A DNA stretch of 64,000 bases from Paraburkholderia sp. BCC1884 (GCF_900996225.1 NZ_CAAJGL010000112.1:310001-374000); one strand, 5' to 3'; positions 8,685-17,216 are shown, counted from the first letter of the stretch. A program made the numbers and translations. Notes: generated by a model from the sequence alone, not told the origin.

Positions 8685-10094
8685 ATGACCACCTCCGTCC
8701 GTACCCGTTTCGCACCGAGTCCCACCGGCTTCATCCACCTCGGCAACATTCGCTCCGCGCTGTATCCGTGGGCGTTCGCGCGCAAGATGAAAGGGACTTT
8801 CGTGCTGCGGATCGAGGACACCGACGTCGAGCGCTCCACTTCCGAATCCGTCGACGCAATCCTCGAAGGCATGAGCTGGCTGGGCCTCGATTTCGACGAA
8901 GGCCCGTTCTACCAGATGCAGCGCATGGACCGTTATCGCGAAGTGCTCAAGGAGATGCAGGACAAGGGGCTGGTGTACCCGTGCTACATGTCCACGGAAG
9001 AACTGGACGCGCTGCGTGAGCGTCAACGTGAAGCGGGCGAAAAGCCGCGCTACGACGGCACGTGGCGCCCCGAACCGGGCAAGGTGCTGCCGCAGCCGCC
9101 AGCGGGCGTGGAGCCCGTGTTGCGCTTTCGCAATCCGCTCACCGGCGTGGTGGCGTGGGACGACGCCGTCAAAGGCCGCATCGAGATCTCGAACGAAGAA
9201 CTTGACGACCTCGTGATCGCGCGCCCGGACGGCACGCCCACCTACAACTTCTGCGTGGTGGTCGACGATCTGGATATGCGGATCACGCACGTGATTCGCG
9301 GCGACGATCACGTGAACAACACGCCGCGCCAGATCAACATTCTGCGCGCGCTCGGCGGCGAACCGCCGGTCTACGCACACTTGCCGACCGTGCTGAACGA
9401 GCAGGGCGAGAAGATGAGCAAGCGCCACGGCGCAATGAGCGTGACGGGTTATCGCGACGCCGGTTTCCTGCCCGAAGCGGTGGTCAACTATCTGGCGCGT
9501 CTGGGCTGGTCGCATGGCGACGCGGAAATTTTCACGCGTGAACAGTTCGTCGAATGGTTCGATCTGGATCATCTGGGCAAGTCACCCGCGCAGTACGACC
9601 ACGACAAGCTGAACTGGCTGAACGCGCACTACATCAAGGAAGCGGATAACGCGCGCCTTGCCGAACTGGCCAAGCCATTCTTCGCCGAATTGGGTATCGA
9701 CGAAGCCGCGATTGCACAAGGCGCCGATCTGACGGCGGTGGTGGGCTTGCTGAAGGACCGGGCGTCGACGGTAAAGGAAATCGCCGACAACGCGGCGATG
9801 TTCTACCGCACGCCGGCGCCGGAAGCCGAAGCGGTCGCGCAGCATGTGACCGACGTCGTGCGCCCGGCGCTGGCCGATCTGGCCGCCGCGCTGAAAACGG
9901 CGGAGTGGACCAAGGAAGCGATTGCCGCCACCCTGAAGACGACGCTTGGCGCGCACAAGCTGAAGATGCCGCAACTGGCCATGCCGGTGCGTCTGCTGGT
10001 GGCGGGTACGACGCATACGCCGTCGATCGACAACGTGCTGATGCTGTTCGGCCGCGAGGTGGTCGTCGGCCGTATCGAAAAAGCGCTGGGCTGA
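8685..10094 (+). CDS. gltX: Glutamate-tRNA ligase
   Basis: A 469-residue class I aminoacyl-tRNA synthetase that charges tRNA-Glu with glutamate in the cytoplasm. The HIGH-type motif is HLGN in PSPTGFIHLGN (residues 11-21) and the KMSKS-type loop is K243-M-S-K-R. The Rossmann domain is followed by the alpha-helical anticodon-binding domain typical of bacterial GluRS. The length is normal and no duplicate copy lies nearby. A tRNA-Glu gene sits about 360 bp downstream, but tRNA-Ala comes first and has its own promoter, so the proximity is probably incidental. Confidence 0.97.
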   Translation: MTTSVRTRFAPSPTGFIHLGNIRSALYPWAFARKMKGTFVLRIEDTDVERSTSESVDAILEGMSWLGLDFDEGPFYQMQRMDRYREVLKEMQDKGLVYPCYMSTEELDALRERQREAGEKPRYDGTWRPEPGKVLPQPPAGVEPVLRFRNPLTGVVAWDDAVKGRIEISNEELDDLVIARPDGTPTYNFCVVVDDLDMRITHVIRGDDHVNNTPRQINILRALGGEPPVYAHLPTVLNEQGEKMSKRHGAMSVTGYRDAGFLPEAVVNYLARLGWSHGDAEIFTREQFVEWFDLDHLGKSPAQYDHDKLNWLNAHYIKEADNARLAELAKPFFAELGIDEAAIAQGADLTAVVGLLKDRASTVKEIADNAAMFYRTPAPEAEAVAQHVTDVVRPALADLAAALKTAEWTKEAIAATLKTTLGAHKLKMPQLAMPVRLLVAGTTHTPSIDNVLMLFGREVVVGRIEKALG

Positions 10095-10121
10095 GCGCGT
10101 TCGCGCCTGCCTTGAGAGGGT

Positions 10122-10154
10122 TTGCGTGCGTCTTTCAAAAAAAGTCGCACGCAA
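10122..10154 (+). other. Hairpin downstream of gltX
   Basis: TTGCGTGCG (10122-10130) and CGCACGCAA (10146-10154) are perfect inverted arms around a 15-nt A-rich loop. There is no U-tract after it, so it is not a typical intrinsic terminator; it may be a processing or Rho-linked 3' end of the gltX message. Confidence 0.4.
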
Positions 10155-10168
10155 TTGCTCAAAGGGTA

Positions 10169-10197
10169 TTTACAAAGCGCAAATTGGCCTCTAGAAT
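10169..10197 (+). promoter_or_regulatory. Promoter of tRNA-Ala
   Basis: TTTACA (10169-10174), a 17-bp spacer and TAGAAT (10192-10197) end 19 bp before the tRNA-Ala 5' end, as expected for a stable-RNA promoter. Confidence 0.7.
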
Positions 10198-10216
10198 CTC
10201 GTTTCTGTTCTGCAAG

Positions 10217-10292
<76 letters not shown>

Positions 10293-10343
10293 TCAGAGCA
10301 GTGTGAAGTTGTTCCGAAGTCTGGAACTTGTAGCAAAAAAGAC

Positions 10344-10372
10344 TTCACAAACAGTTGTAACGTAGTTAAAAT
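10344..10372 (+). promoter_or_regulatory. Promoter upstream of tRNA-Glu/tRNA-Asp
   Basis: TTCACA (10344-10349), a 17-bp spacer and TAAAAT (10367-10372), each 5 of 6 to consensus, lie in the AT-rich 165-bp gap before tRNA-Glu. A TTGACA at 10387-10392 lacks a good -10 at the right spacing. Confidence 0.55.
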
Positions 10373-10457
10373 AGCGGTCTTCGCAGTTGACAAAACGAAT
10401 TAACTACCAAGTTAGCGTGAGTTAGCAGCGAATTAAAGACAGATCTGAAAAGATTAT

Positions 10458-10533
10458 GTCCCCTTCGTCTAGAGGCCTAGGACATCACCCTTTCACGGTG
10501 AGTACAGGGGTTCGAATCCCCTAGGGGACGCCA
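10458..10533 (+). tRNA. tRNA-Glu (TTC anticodon)
   Basis: A 76-nt cloverleaf running from GTCCCCT to AGGGGACG with encoded CCA. The anticodon loop CTTTCAC between TCACC and GGTGA gives anticodon TTC. T-arm GGGTTCGAATCCC. Confidence 0.97.
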
Positions 10534-10614
10534 AGACATCGGCGTCGTTCGGTAAGAAGTTGAACGGCGTAGCTGGCAAGTGAGCATGGCTCATAAGCTG
10601 CGGTGCAAAAATCT

Positions 10615-10691
10615 GGAGCGGTAGTTCAGTTGGTTAGAATACCGGCCTGTCACGCCGGGGGTCGCGGGTTCGAGTCCCGTCCGCTCCGCCA
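10615..10691 (+). tRNA. tRNA-Asp (GTC anticodon)
   Basis: A 77-nt cloverleaf with acceptor strands GGAGCGG/CCGCTCC, discriminator G and encoded CCA. The anticodon loop CTGTCAC between CCGGC and GCCGG gives GTC. It is followed directly by a strong terminator and probably shares a transcript with tRNA-Glu. Confidence 0.97.
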
Positions 10692-10697
10692 GATTTG

Positions 10698-10734
10698 AGA
10701 AAGCCCACTTCGAAAGAAGTGGGCTTTTTTTATT
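10698..10734 (+). terminator. Intrinsic terminator of the tRNA cluster
   Basis: AAGCCCACTTC pairs with GAAGTGGGCTT around GAAA and is followed by TTTTTTATT. Confidence 0.92.
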
Positions 10735-10832
10735 CCCGCTCGCCTTCGTGCCGGGTATGCTCCGGACAAACAGCCATTGCCAGCGCGGACGCGCTGTTTT
10801 ACCGTTGACCCGACTCATCTTCGTCGCCCGCC

Positions 10833-11297
10833 ATGTTCGATCCAACTGAAGCCCCGTCACCGTTTCATCTGCGTTTGGCCAGCATGGACGATTTCGAGTT
10901 CGCCGAGGCGCTGACCCGCAACAACATGGGCGGTTACTATCGCCGGCACCATCTGGTCTGGCGCGGCGATCTGTTTCTCGGCAGCTGGCGCGAATCGGAG
11001 AATTTCATTCTTGAAGTGGACGGCACGCCGATCGGCGTGCTGCGCATCACGCAGGAAGGCGATTCGCTGCATATCCGCGACGTCCAGATTGCCGAAGGGC
11101 ATCGGCGGCTCGGCGCGGGCACGTATCTGCTCGATATCTCACACCAATGGGCGCGTGAGCGCGGCCTGCGCGAGTTGCAGTTGCGCGTGTTCGTCGACAA
11201 TCCCGCCGCGCGGCTTTATCAGCGCAAAGGCTACAAGCTGGCGGGGCCGCGTCTTGCGCAACTCGGCGCGATCCGGCATCTCGCGCGACGCGTCTGA
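10833..11297 (+). CDS. GNAT-family N-acetyltransferase
   Basis: A 154-residue single-domain GNAT enzyme, expected to transfer the acetyl group of acetyl-CoA to an amine; the acceptor is not predictable. The central beta4 strand and acetyl-CoA pyrophosphate loop are seen in HIRDVQIAEGHRRLGAGTYLL (the R/Q-x-x-G-x-A/G loop is HRRLGAG), and the C-terminal part FVDNPAARLYQRKGYK is the typical GNAT motif B. The gene stands alone on the plus strand and ends 7 bp from the end of a convergent AraC-family gene. Confidence 0.85.
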   Translation: MFDPTEAPSPFHLRLASMDDFEFAEALTRNNMGGYYRRHHLVWRGDLFLGSWRESENFILEVDGTPIGVLRITQEGDSLHIRDVQIAEGHRRLGAGTYLLDISHQWARERGLRELQLRVFVDNPAARLYQRKGYKLAGPRLAQLGAIRHLARRV

Positions 11298-11304
11298 TAC
11301 GCGC

Positions 11305-12159
11305 TTATGGTTGCTCCACGTCGCGCTCATTCTCACTCTGCTGCGCGCGATGTTCCGAGCCACGCTCGATGAACGCCCGCGGACTTTCGCCGAACGCCCG
11401 CCTGAACATCGCCGAGAATGCGCTCTGGCTTTGATAGCCCAGCTCCTGTGCAACGTGTGAAAGCGGGCGCCCCTGGCTCAGCAGCGGAATCGCGCGCGCC
11501 AGAATAGCCTGCTGACGCCACTGCGAAAAGCTCACTCCCAACTCCTGACGAAACAGCCGCGCGATCGTGCGCGTGCTGGCGCCGACGCTCGACGCCCACT
11601 GTTCGAGCGACTCGCCGTGCGTCGGGTCGGCGATTACCGCCTCGCACAGTGCGCGGAGACGTTTCTCGTTGGGCATCGGCACGGACAGCGGCAACGGCTC
11701 GGAGCGGGTCAGTTCGTCGAGCGCCAGGGCGCCGAGCAATTGCTCGCGAGTCGCCGAAATCGCGGAGGTATCGAGCGCCGCGATCACTTCACGCAACAGG
11801 TCGGACACCTCGACGACGCGCGGCGCATCCAGCCCGGCCGGCACGGTGTTTTCGGTGATGTAGAGCGTGCGCAGAAAGGCGTCTTCGACGGCGACGACCT
11901 CGTGCTCCACGTGCGGCGGCACCCAGATCGCGCGCGAGGGCGGCACCATCCACGTCGTGCCGGCCGTCGCGACCCGCAGCACGCCGCGCGATGCATAGGC
12001 CACCTGGGCCCATGCATGCGTGTGCCGTGCGATGCGCCAGCCGGAAGGCATCGGCCGCGAGCGTACGCGAATCGGATGCGTCTCGTTCGGCTGAAACTCG
12101 GGTGGAATGTCGGCGAAATGGACGAGACTCAATGGGTCTATGTCGATGGACGCAGTCAT
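11305..12159 (-). CDS. AraC-family transcriptional regulator
   Basis: A 284-residue regulator with an N-terminal cupin-like sensor domain (roughly residues 30-130; includes RIARHTHAWAQVAYASRGVL) and a C-terminal double helix-turn-helix of the AraC type ending in the family signature LSHVAQELGYQSQSAFSAMF and FRRAFGESPRAF. This architecture (AraC_N plus HTH_18) is common for regulators of transporters and small-molecule metabolism. The ATG at 12159 is preferred over the upstream frame start at 12270, whose extra 37 residues are Arg-rich and unlike the family. It is divergent from the RraA-family gene, which may be a target, though this is inference. Confidence 0.9.
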   Translation of the reverse strand: MTASIDIDPLSLVHFADIPPEFQPNETHPIRVRSRPMPSGWRIARHTHAWAQVAYASRGVLRVATAGTTWMVPPSRAIWVPPHVEHEVVAVEDAFLRTLYITENTVPAGLDAPRVVEVSDLLREVIAALDTSAISATREQLLGALALDELTRSEPLPLSVPMPNEKRLRALCEAVIADPTHGESLEQWASSVGASTRTIARLFRQELGVSFSQWRQQAILARAIPLLSQGRPLSHVAQELGYQSQSAFSAMFRRAFGESPRAFIERGSEHRAQQSENERDVEQP

Positions 12160-12335
12160 GAAAACGTTCGATCCAGATAGCGGAATCCGAAAAGCGACGG
12201 AGGCAGAGGCGCGACGGCGTCGACCCCGAACATGAATCGCCGTGAGCCCGACGCGCCGCGCGCCTCTCATTGTAGGTGTTGCCCGCGACCCATCGTTGCA
12301 TAATGTCCCGACTACCCGGACTCGAGGACTACGCC

Positions 12336-12830
12336 ATGACGTTTGCTACCGCGGATTTGTGCGACGCGCACGAAGATCAACTGGCGCAGGGCACCTTGCG
12401 TGTGCTCGAGCCGGTGTTTCACCTGTTCAGCCGCACCGAGTCTTTCAGCGGTGAAGCGGTGACGCTGAAAGTCTTCGAAGACAACGCGCTGGTGCGCAGC
12501 ACGCTCGAAGAAAAGGGCGCGGGCCGCGTGCTGGTGGTGGATGGCGGCGGCAGCCTGCGCTGCGCGCTGGTCGGCGGCAATCTCGCGCAGATCGCGGAGC
12601 AGAACGGCTGGGCGGGCGTCGTCGTGAACGGCTGCGTGCGCGACGCGCTGGAGTTGAACGAAGTCAACGTCGGCGTCGCCGCGTTGACGACCTGCCCGCG
12701 GCGCAGCCAGCGACTCGGCGCGGGCGAACGCGATGTGCCGGTGCAACTGCCCGGCGCGTGGGTGCGTCCCGGCGAATGGATTTATGCGGATATCGACGGC
12801 GTGCTGGTGGCGAGTGCACCGCTGAATTGA
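12336..12830 (+). CDS. rraA: RraA/HMG-aldolase family protein
   Basis: A 164-residue protein of the RraA-like fold. The start at 12336 is set by GAGG upstream and by family alignment (TADLCD). The family contains the RNase E inhibitor RraA and metal-dependent 4-hydroxy-4-methyl-2-oxoglutarate/4-carboxy-4-hydroxy-2-oxoadipate aldolases, which also decarboxylate oxaloacetate. The G-x20-R-D motif associated with aldolase activity is present (Gly81, Arg102, Asp103 in NGCVRDALEL), whereas E. coli RraA has Gln at the Asp position. An aldolase/decarboxylase role is therefore at least as likely as RNase E regulation, and the gene symbol is conventional only. Confidence 0.85.
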   Translation: MTFATADLCDAHEDQLAQGTLRVLEPVFHLFSRTESFSGEAVTLKVFEDNALVRSTLEEKGAGRVLVVDGGGSLRCALVGGNLAQIAEQNGWAGVVVNGCVRDALELNEVNVGVAALTTCPRRSQRLGAGERDVPVQLPGAWVRPGEWIYADIDGVLVASAPLN

Positions 12831-12908
12831 ACCCGCGTTTTCGGGCACAGGGCGGCTAAGGTTCGCTTCAGGACCGCCCGACTACCCACTTCAGGAGAGC
12901 AAACAATA

Positions 12909-13310
12909 ATGCAGACTGTCTTTGTATACGGCACCTTGCGAGCCGGTGAAGTGAACGACATCCGCGATGCCGCAGCGCGCAACGACATCGACGCGCCCAA
13001 CCTGCTCGGCACGGCCAGCGTGCGCGGCCATCTGTTCGACTTCGGCTCGTATCCGGGCCTTGTCGCCGACGAGGCGGGCGTCGATGTGATTGGCGACGTC
13101 TACGAAATCGAGGACGAACTGGTCGCGGTGCTCGACGAGATCGAAGCTGTCTATCCGGGCGTCGAAGACCGCTTTCTGGCGCGTGAAGTGATGGTGAAAG
13201 TGGACGGCGACGTCGTCAACTGCCGCTTCTATCCCGTCACGCCCAATGCGGTGAAGGGCCTGCCCGAGATCAAGTCGGGCGACTGGGTCGAGTACCGCAC
13301 CACCCGCTGA
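12909..13310 (+). CDS. Gamma-glutamylcyclotransferase (AIG2-like) family protein
   Basis: A 133-residue protein of the GGCT/AIG2 fold. The hallmark VFVYGTLRAGEVND (residues 4-17) forms the substrate-binding loop, followed by GHLFDFGSYPGLV. Members release 5-oxoproline from gamma-glutamyl amines or peptides, or have unknown substrates. A good ribosome-binding site (AGGAG) lies just before the ATG. It follows the RraA-family gene by 78 bp on the same strand and may be cotranscribed. Confidence 0.85.
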   Translation: MQTVFVYGTLRAGEVNDIRDAAARNDIDAPNLLGTASVRGHLFDFGSYPGLVADEAGVDVIGDVYEIEDELVAVLDEIEAVYPGVEDRFLAREVMVKVDGDVVNCRFYPVTPNAVKGLPEIKSGDWVEYRTTR

Positions 13311-13328
13311 AGCTCACGCGTCACGGGT

Positions 13329-13366
13329 AAAAAAACGGCCCGGCAAGCATGCGCCTGTCGGGCCGT
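13329..13366 (-). terminator. Intrinsic terminator downstream of aceB
   Basis: Read on the minus strand, ACGGCCCG pairs with CGGGCCGT and is followed by T7. It lies about 120 nt past the aceB stop; the U-tract is only on the minus-strand side. Confidence 0.8.
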
Positions 13367-13484
13367 CCGGTCGGTCAGTCTTGCGACGCAAGCCGCCTTC
13401 ATGTGAAAGAAGGCGTGCCTGCTACTGCGTCGTTCGTTGCGAATGCATCGAATCAATCCGATGCGATGAGGCAAGCCGCGTGCC

Positions 13485-15098
13485 TCAAATTTCCTCGTAC
13501 AGCGGCAGCGTCAGGAAGTCGGTGAACTGCTCCGACGTCGACATCTGCTCGAAGATCTGTGCGGCGCGATCGTACGGCGTCGTATCGCCGCCCACGGCCT
13601 GCTTCACCTTGTCGAGTTCCTGCGCCGACAGTTCGCGCACCAGCTCGGCTGTCACCTTGCGGCCGTCTTCGAGCTTGCCCTTCGGCGAGCGAATCCACTG
13701 CCACACCTGCGAGCGCGAAATTTCCGCGGTAGCGGCATCTTCCATCAGGTTGTGAATCGGCACGCAGCCATTGCCCGCGAGCCATGAACCCAGGTAGTGA
13801 ATGCCGACGTTGATGTTGTTGCGCAGACCGCCTTCGGTGATCGGTGCTTCCGGACGGAAGTCCATCAGATCGGTGGCCGTGACGAGCACGTCGTCGCGTT
13901 GCTTGCCAATCTGGTTCGGTTTGTCGCCGAGCACCTTGACGAATTCTTCCATCGCGATCGGCACCAGACCCGGATGCGCAACCCAGCCGCCGTCGTAGCC
14001 GTCGCCGGCGTCGCGCGCCTTGTCGGAACGCACGCCGCCCATCGCCTTGTCGTTCGCGGCCGGATCGTTCTTGATCGGAATCAGCGCGCTCATGCCGCCG
14101 ATCGCCGGCGCATGACGACGATGACACGTCTTCAGCAACAGCAGCGCATAGGCACGCATGAAGGGCGAGGTCATCGTGATCTGCGAGCGGTCGGCGAGAC
14201 AGAAATCGCGATCGGCCTTGAACTTCTTGATTGCCGAAAAGATGTAGTCCCAGCGCCCGGCATTCAGACCCGAGCTATGTTCGCGCAACTCGTACAGGAT
14301 CTCGTCCATTTCGAACGCGGCGACGATCGTTTCGATCAGCACGGTCGCGCGAATCGTGCCGCGCGGCACGCCGACCGCTTCCTGCGCGGCGACGAAAATG
14401 TCGTTCCACAGACGCGCTTCAAGGTGGCTCTCCATCTTCGGCAGATAGAAGTACGGGCCCGAGCCGCGCGCCACCAGTTCTTTCGCGTTGTGAACCATGT
14501 ACAGCGCGAAGTCGAAAATGCCGCCCGACACGCGCTTGCCGTCCACCGTCACGTGCTTCTCGTCGAGATGCCAGCCACGCGGACGCACGATCAACGTAGC
14601 GACCTTGTCGTTCAATTGATACGACTTGCCGTTCTGCTCCAGCGAAATCGTGCGGCGCACCGCGTCCTTCAGATTGATATGGCCGGTGATCTGGTTGTCC
14701 CAGCTCGGCGCATTCGAATCCTCGAAGTCGGTCATGTACGAATCCGCGCCCGAGTTCAGCGCGTTGATGATCATCTTGCGCTCGACCGGACCGGTGATCT
14801 CCACGCGACGGCGCTGCAGATCCTGCGGCAGCGCGGCAATGGTCCAGTCGCCTTCGCGCACGCTCTTCGTCCCGGCGAGGAAGTCGGGGCGTTCGCCGGC
14901 ATCGAGCCGCTGGGTGCGTTCCACACGCGCCTGCAGCAACTGCTGACGGCGCGGTTCGAAGGTGCGATGCAGGGCGGCGACGAGTTCGAGCCCTTCGCGC
15001 GTGAGGATCGCTTCATAGCCCGGCTTGATCTCAGCCGTAATTTCCATGCCCTGCGGCAACGGCAGTGACGTCAACATCGATGACTGCGGGTTCGCCAT
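13485..15098 (-). CDS. aceB: Malate synthase A
   Basis: A 537-residue enzyme that condenses glyoxylate with acetyl-CoA to malate, the second step of the glyoxylate shunt. The family regions PRGWHLDEKH, YFYLPKMES, GTIRATVLIET and GLNAGRWDYIFS are intact; the conserved acidic and basic residues for Mg and glyoxylate are in these blocks. The start at 15098 follows AAGGAG; the longer frame upstream is rejected. It lies 80 bp downstream of a haloacid dehalogenase gene on the same strand. Isocitrate lyase is about 4 kb away on the same strand but separated by a LysR and a Usp gene on the other strand, so it is in a separate operon. Confidence 0.97.
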   Translation of the reverse strand: MANPQSSMLTSLPLPQGMEITAEIKPGYEAILTREGLELVAALHRTFEPRRQQLLQARVERTQRLDAGERPDFLAGTKSVREGDWTIAALPQDLQRRRVEITGPVERKMIINALNSGADSYMTDFEDSNAPSWDNQITGHINLKDAVRRTISLEQNGKSYQLNDKVATLIVRPRGWHLDEKHVTVDGKRVSGGIFDFALYMVHNAKELVARGSGPYFYLPKMESHLEARLWNDIFVAAQEAVGVPRGTIRATVLIETIVAAFEMDEILYELREHSSGLNAGRWDYIFSAIKKFKADRDFCLADRSQITMTSPFMRAYALLLLKTCHRRHAPAIGGMSALIPIKNDPAANDKAMGGVRSDKARDAGDGYDGGWVAHPGLVPIAMEEFVKVLGDKPNQIGKQRDDVLVTATDLMDFRPEAPITEGGLRNNINVGIHYLGSWLAGNGCVPIHNLMEDAATAEISRSQVWQWIRSPKGKLEDGRKVTAELVRELSAQELDKVKQAVGGDTTPYDRAAQIFEQMSTSEQFTDFLTLPLYEEI

Positions 15099-15178
15099 GT
15101 TTTCTCCTTGGTCGGTCAGATTGCAAAGATGCATATGTTGAAATGGGGTGGAGGTATGTCGCGGGTCCGGTGACAGCC

Positions 15179-15997
15179 TCATGCGCCAGGGCTGTGGCGC
15201 GTGCGGCTGCCGCCGGGGCCGTTGGTGCGGCCAGGCGACGTGGGTTTTTTCAGAAAGGCGAGCAGATCGTTCATGCTGCCGCCCGTGCCATGCGGCGCGA
15301 TGCCCAGTTCTTCGACGGGTGCGTTTTGCCGGTTGAGCCAGAAAGTGGTGAAGCCGAACCACGTCGCGCCCGCCACGTCCCAGCCATTCGACGACACGAA
15401 GACGAGCTCGCGCGGCTGCGCGTCGAAGGCTTGCGTCGCGAGCGCGTAAGAGGCGGGCGAGGGTTTATAGACGCGCACCGCGTCGACGGACAGCACGTGG
15501 TCGAACAGGTTCGTCATGCCGGCGCTCTTCACGGCGATGTCCAGCATTTGCGGATTGCCGTTGGAGAGGATCGCGAGCTTGGGACGTGAATGGGAGGCGT
15601 CTTCCGTCGACGTCTGTCCGGCCGACGCGGGTCCATCGCGCAACAAACGCAGCGCGGACACGGCATCGGGGAAAGCGGACAGGCACGCGTATTCGTCCAT
15701 CAGACGCTTTTCGGCCGCGGGGCCCAGCGTGAGCTGAAGCTTTTTTGCGGCGAAGCGCAGTGCGTCGAGCGTGATGTCCCAGAACGGCCGGTAGTGCGCG
15801 CCGGGTGCATTCGCGGGCGCCGCGAGCGTACGCAGTTGCGTGTACTCGATCTGCTTCTGACGCCACAACTGCGAGAGCGCGTCGCCATGACCGGGGAACA
15901 TCTGCTCCGCGGCAGCGATCACCGAATGCACGTCGAACAGCGTGCCGTATGCGTCGAAAATCACTGCTTTTGGGGAGAGTGTCGTTGTGGCCGACAT
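15179..15997 (-). CDS. Type II (S)-2-haloacid dehalogenase, HAD superfamily
   Basis: A 272-residue HAD enzyme expected to hydrolyse (S)-2-haloalkanoic acids to (R)-2-hydroxy acids in the cytoplasm. The residues known for L-DEX/DehIVa are all present: nucleophile Asp15 (FDAYGTLFDV), halide-binding Arg46 (LWRQKQIEY), Ser145-Asn146, Lys178 (YKPSPASYAL) and Ser202/Ser203-Asn204-x-Trp206-Asp207. An insert of about 18 residues (122-139, Ser/Thr-rich) and a Gly/Arg-rich tail are extra to the family. AGGAG lies before the ATG. It is divergent from a LysR gene, with a -10 TACAAT at 16029-16034 and a palindrome at 16065-16082, and lies upstream of aceB. Native substrates could be other than haloacids. 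Confidence 0.9.
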   Translation of the reverse strand: MSATTTLSPKAVIFDAYGTLFDVHSVIAAAEQMFPGHGDALSQLWRQKQIEYTQLRTLAAPANAPGAHYRPFWDITLDALRFAAKKLQLTLGPAAEKRLMDEYACLSAFPDAVSALRLLRDGPASAGQTSTEDASHSRPKLAILSNGNPQMLDIAVKSAGMTNLFDHVLSVDAVRVYKPSPASYALATQAFDAQPRELVFVSSNGWDVAGATWFGFTTFWLNRQNAPVEELGIAPHGTGGSMNDLLAFLKKPTSPGRTNGPGGSRTRHSPGA

Positions 15998-16028
15998 TGC
16001 CGTGCACTCCTATCAGAGGTCAGGGAGG

Positions 16029-16034
16029 ATTGTA
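16029..16034 (-). promoter_or_regulatory. -10 element for the dehalogenase gene
   Basis: On the minus strand TACAAT (5 of 6), with only a weak -35 (TTTTTA) 17 bp upstream. A weak -35 fits an activator-dependent promoter. Confidence 0.5.
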
Positions 16035-16064
16035 TTAGTGATGCTCTACGCTAAAAAAGAGGCT

Positions 16065-16082
16065 AAAGATCACTTGATCTTT
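16065..16082. promoter_or_regulatory. Palindromic operator, likely for the divergent LysR regulator
   Basis: AAAGATCA-CT-TGATCTTT is a perfect 18-bp inverted repeat in the 150-bp divergent region between the dehalogenase and LysR genes. Its centre lies about 50 bp upstream of the predicted dehalogenase start point, a usual place for LysR-type activation, and before the LysR gene for autoregulation. Confidence 0.65.
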
Positions 16083-16147
16083 TACTTTCATGCACCTAAT
16101 CTGACGCGCACCGACCACTTTCCCGCACCGCTGCGGCTCCAATTCCC

Positions 16148-17050
16148 ATGGACCGTTTCAAGCAGATCGAAACTTTCACGACCGTCGCGGCGAAGGGCAG
16201 CCTGTCTGCGGCGGCCTCGGCCGAGGGCGTCGCGCCCGCGATCATCGGCCGACGGATCGACGCGCTCGAAGAGCGTCTCGGCGTCAAATTGCTGGTGCGC
16301 ACCACGCGCAAGATCACGTTGACTTTCGAAGGCTCGGCCTTTCTCGAAGACTGTCAGCGCATCATTCACGACATGCAGAACGCCGAGGCGAGCGTCTCGG
16401 CGGGCGGGGTCAAAGCGAGCGGCCATTTGCGGCTGTCCGCGCCGGCGGGTTTCGGGCGTCGCCACGTCGCGCCGCTGGTGCCGGCCTTTACGGTCGCCCA
16501 TCCGGATGTGTCGATCACGCTCGATCTGTCCGACCGGCTGGTCGATCTCGTCAACGAAGGTTTCGATTGTGCGGTGCGGCTCGGCGAGTTGCCCGATTCG
16601 TCGCTGGTCTCGCTCAAGCTCGGCGAGAACCGGCGCGTGTGCGTGGCGTCGCCCGCATATCTGAGCCGGCGCGGCGCGCCGCATACGCTCGCCGATCTCG
16701 CGCATCACAACTGTCTTGCGCTCGGCGCGAGCGCCAATCAGCAGCGCGGCTGGGTATTCCAGCAAGCCGACAAGGTGGTCTCGATCAAGGTGTCCGGCAC
16801 GATGGAATGCTCGGACGGCGTGGTGCTGCACGAGTGGTGCATGGAGGGCTATGGTCTCGCGTGGCGCTCGTGGTGGGAAGTCGGCACCGATATCGCGGCG
16901 GGCCGGCTCGTGAGTGTGCTCGATGAATTCGCCGCGCCACCGATCGGCATCCACGCGGTTTTTCCGCAGCGCCGTCATTTGCCGCTGCGGGTGAGGCTGT
17001 TTCTGGATTTCCTCAAGCATACGTATGGGCATCCCGGGTATTGGGGCTGA
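16148..17050 (+). CDS. LysR-family transcriptional regulator
   Basis: A 300-residue regulator with an N-terminal winged helix-turn-helix (residues 1-60; FTTVAAKGSLSAAASAEGV ... IIGRRIDALEERLGVKLL) and a C-terminal periplasmic-binding-like effector domain (about 90-295; DLSDRLVDLVNEGFDCAVRL). The recognition helix carries APAIIGRRI, as in the subgroup annotated near dehydrogenase and dehalogenase genes. It is divergent from the dehalogenase and probably controls it, and perhaps aceB downstream, through the palindrome at 16065-16082. The effector is not predictable. Confidence 0.92.
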   Translation: MDRFKQIETFTTVAAKGSLSAAASAEGVAPAIIGRRIDALEERLGVKLLVRTTRKITLTFEGSAFLEDCQRIIHDMQNAEASVSAGGVKASGHLRLSAPAGFGRRHVAPLVPAFTVAHPDVSITLDLSDRLVDLVNEGFDCAVRLGELPDSSLVSLKLGENRRVCVASPAYLSRRGAPHTLADLAHHNCLALGASANQQRGWVFQQADKVVSIKVSGTMECSDGVVLHEWCMEGYGLAWRSWWEVGTDIAAGRLVSVLDEFAAPPIGIHAVFPQRRHLPLRVRLFLDFLKHTYGHPGYWG

Positions 17051-17216
17051 TCGCGCCCGGCGTCGCGAGTTGCAGGGGGTTTCCGATATGCGGACAGACC
17101 CTCGGCCGATCCACTCCCTCGCGCGCTCACGACCTACAATCGATTGAAGCGGCTTGTACGCCGAGCCTCGTTGAACGCTGACGCCGCGCGGCGTGCAGCC
17201 TGTGAGGGAGGGCATC

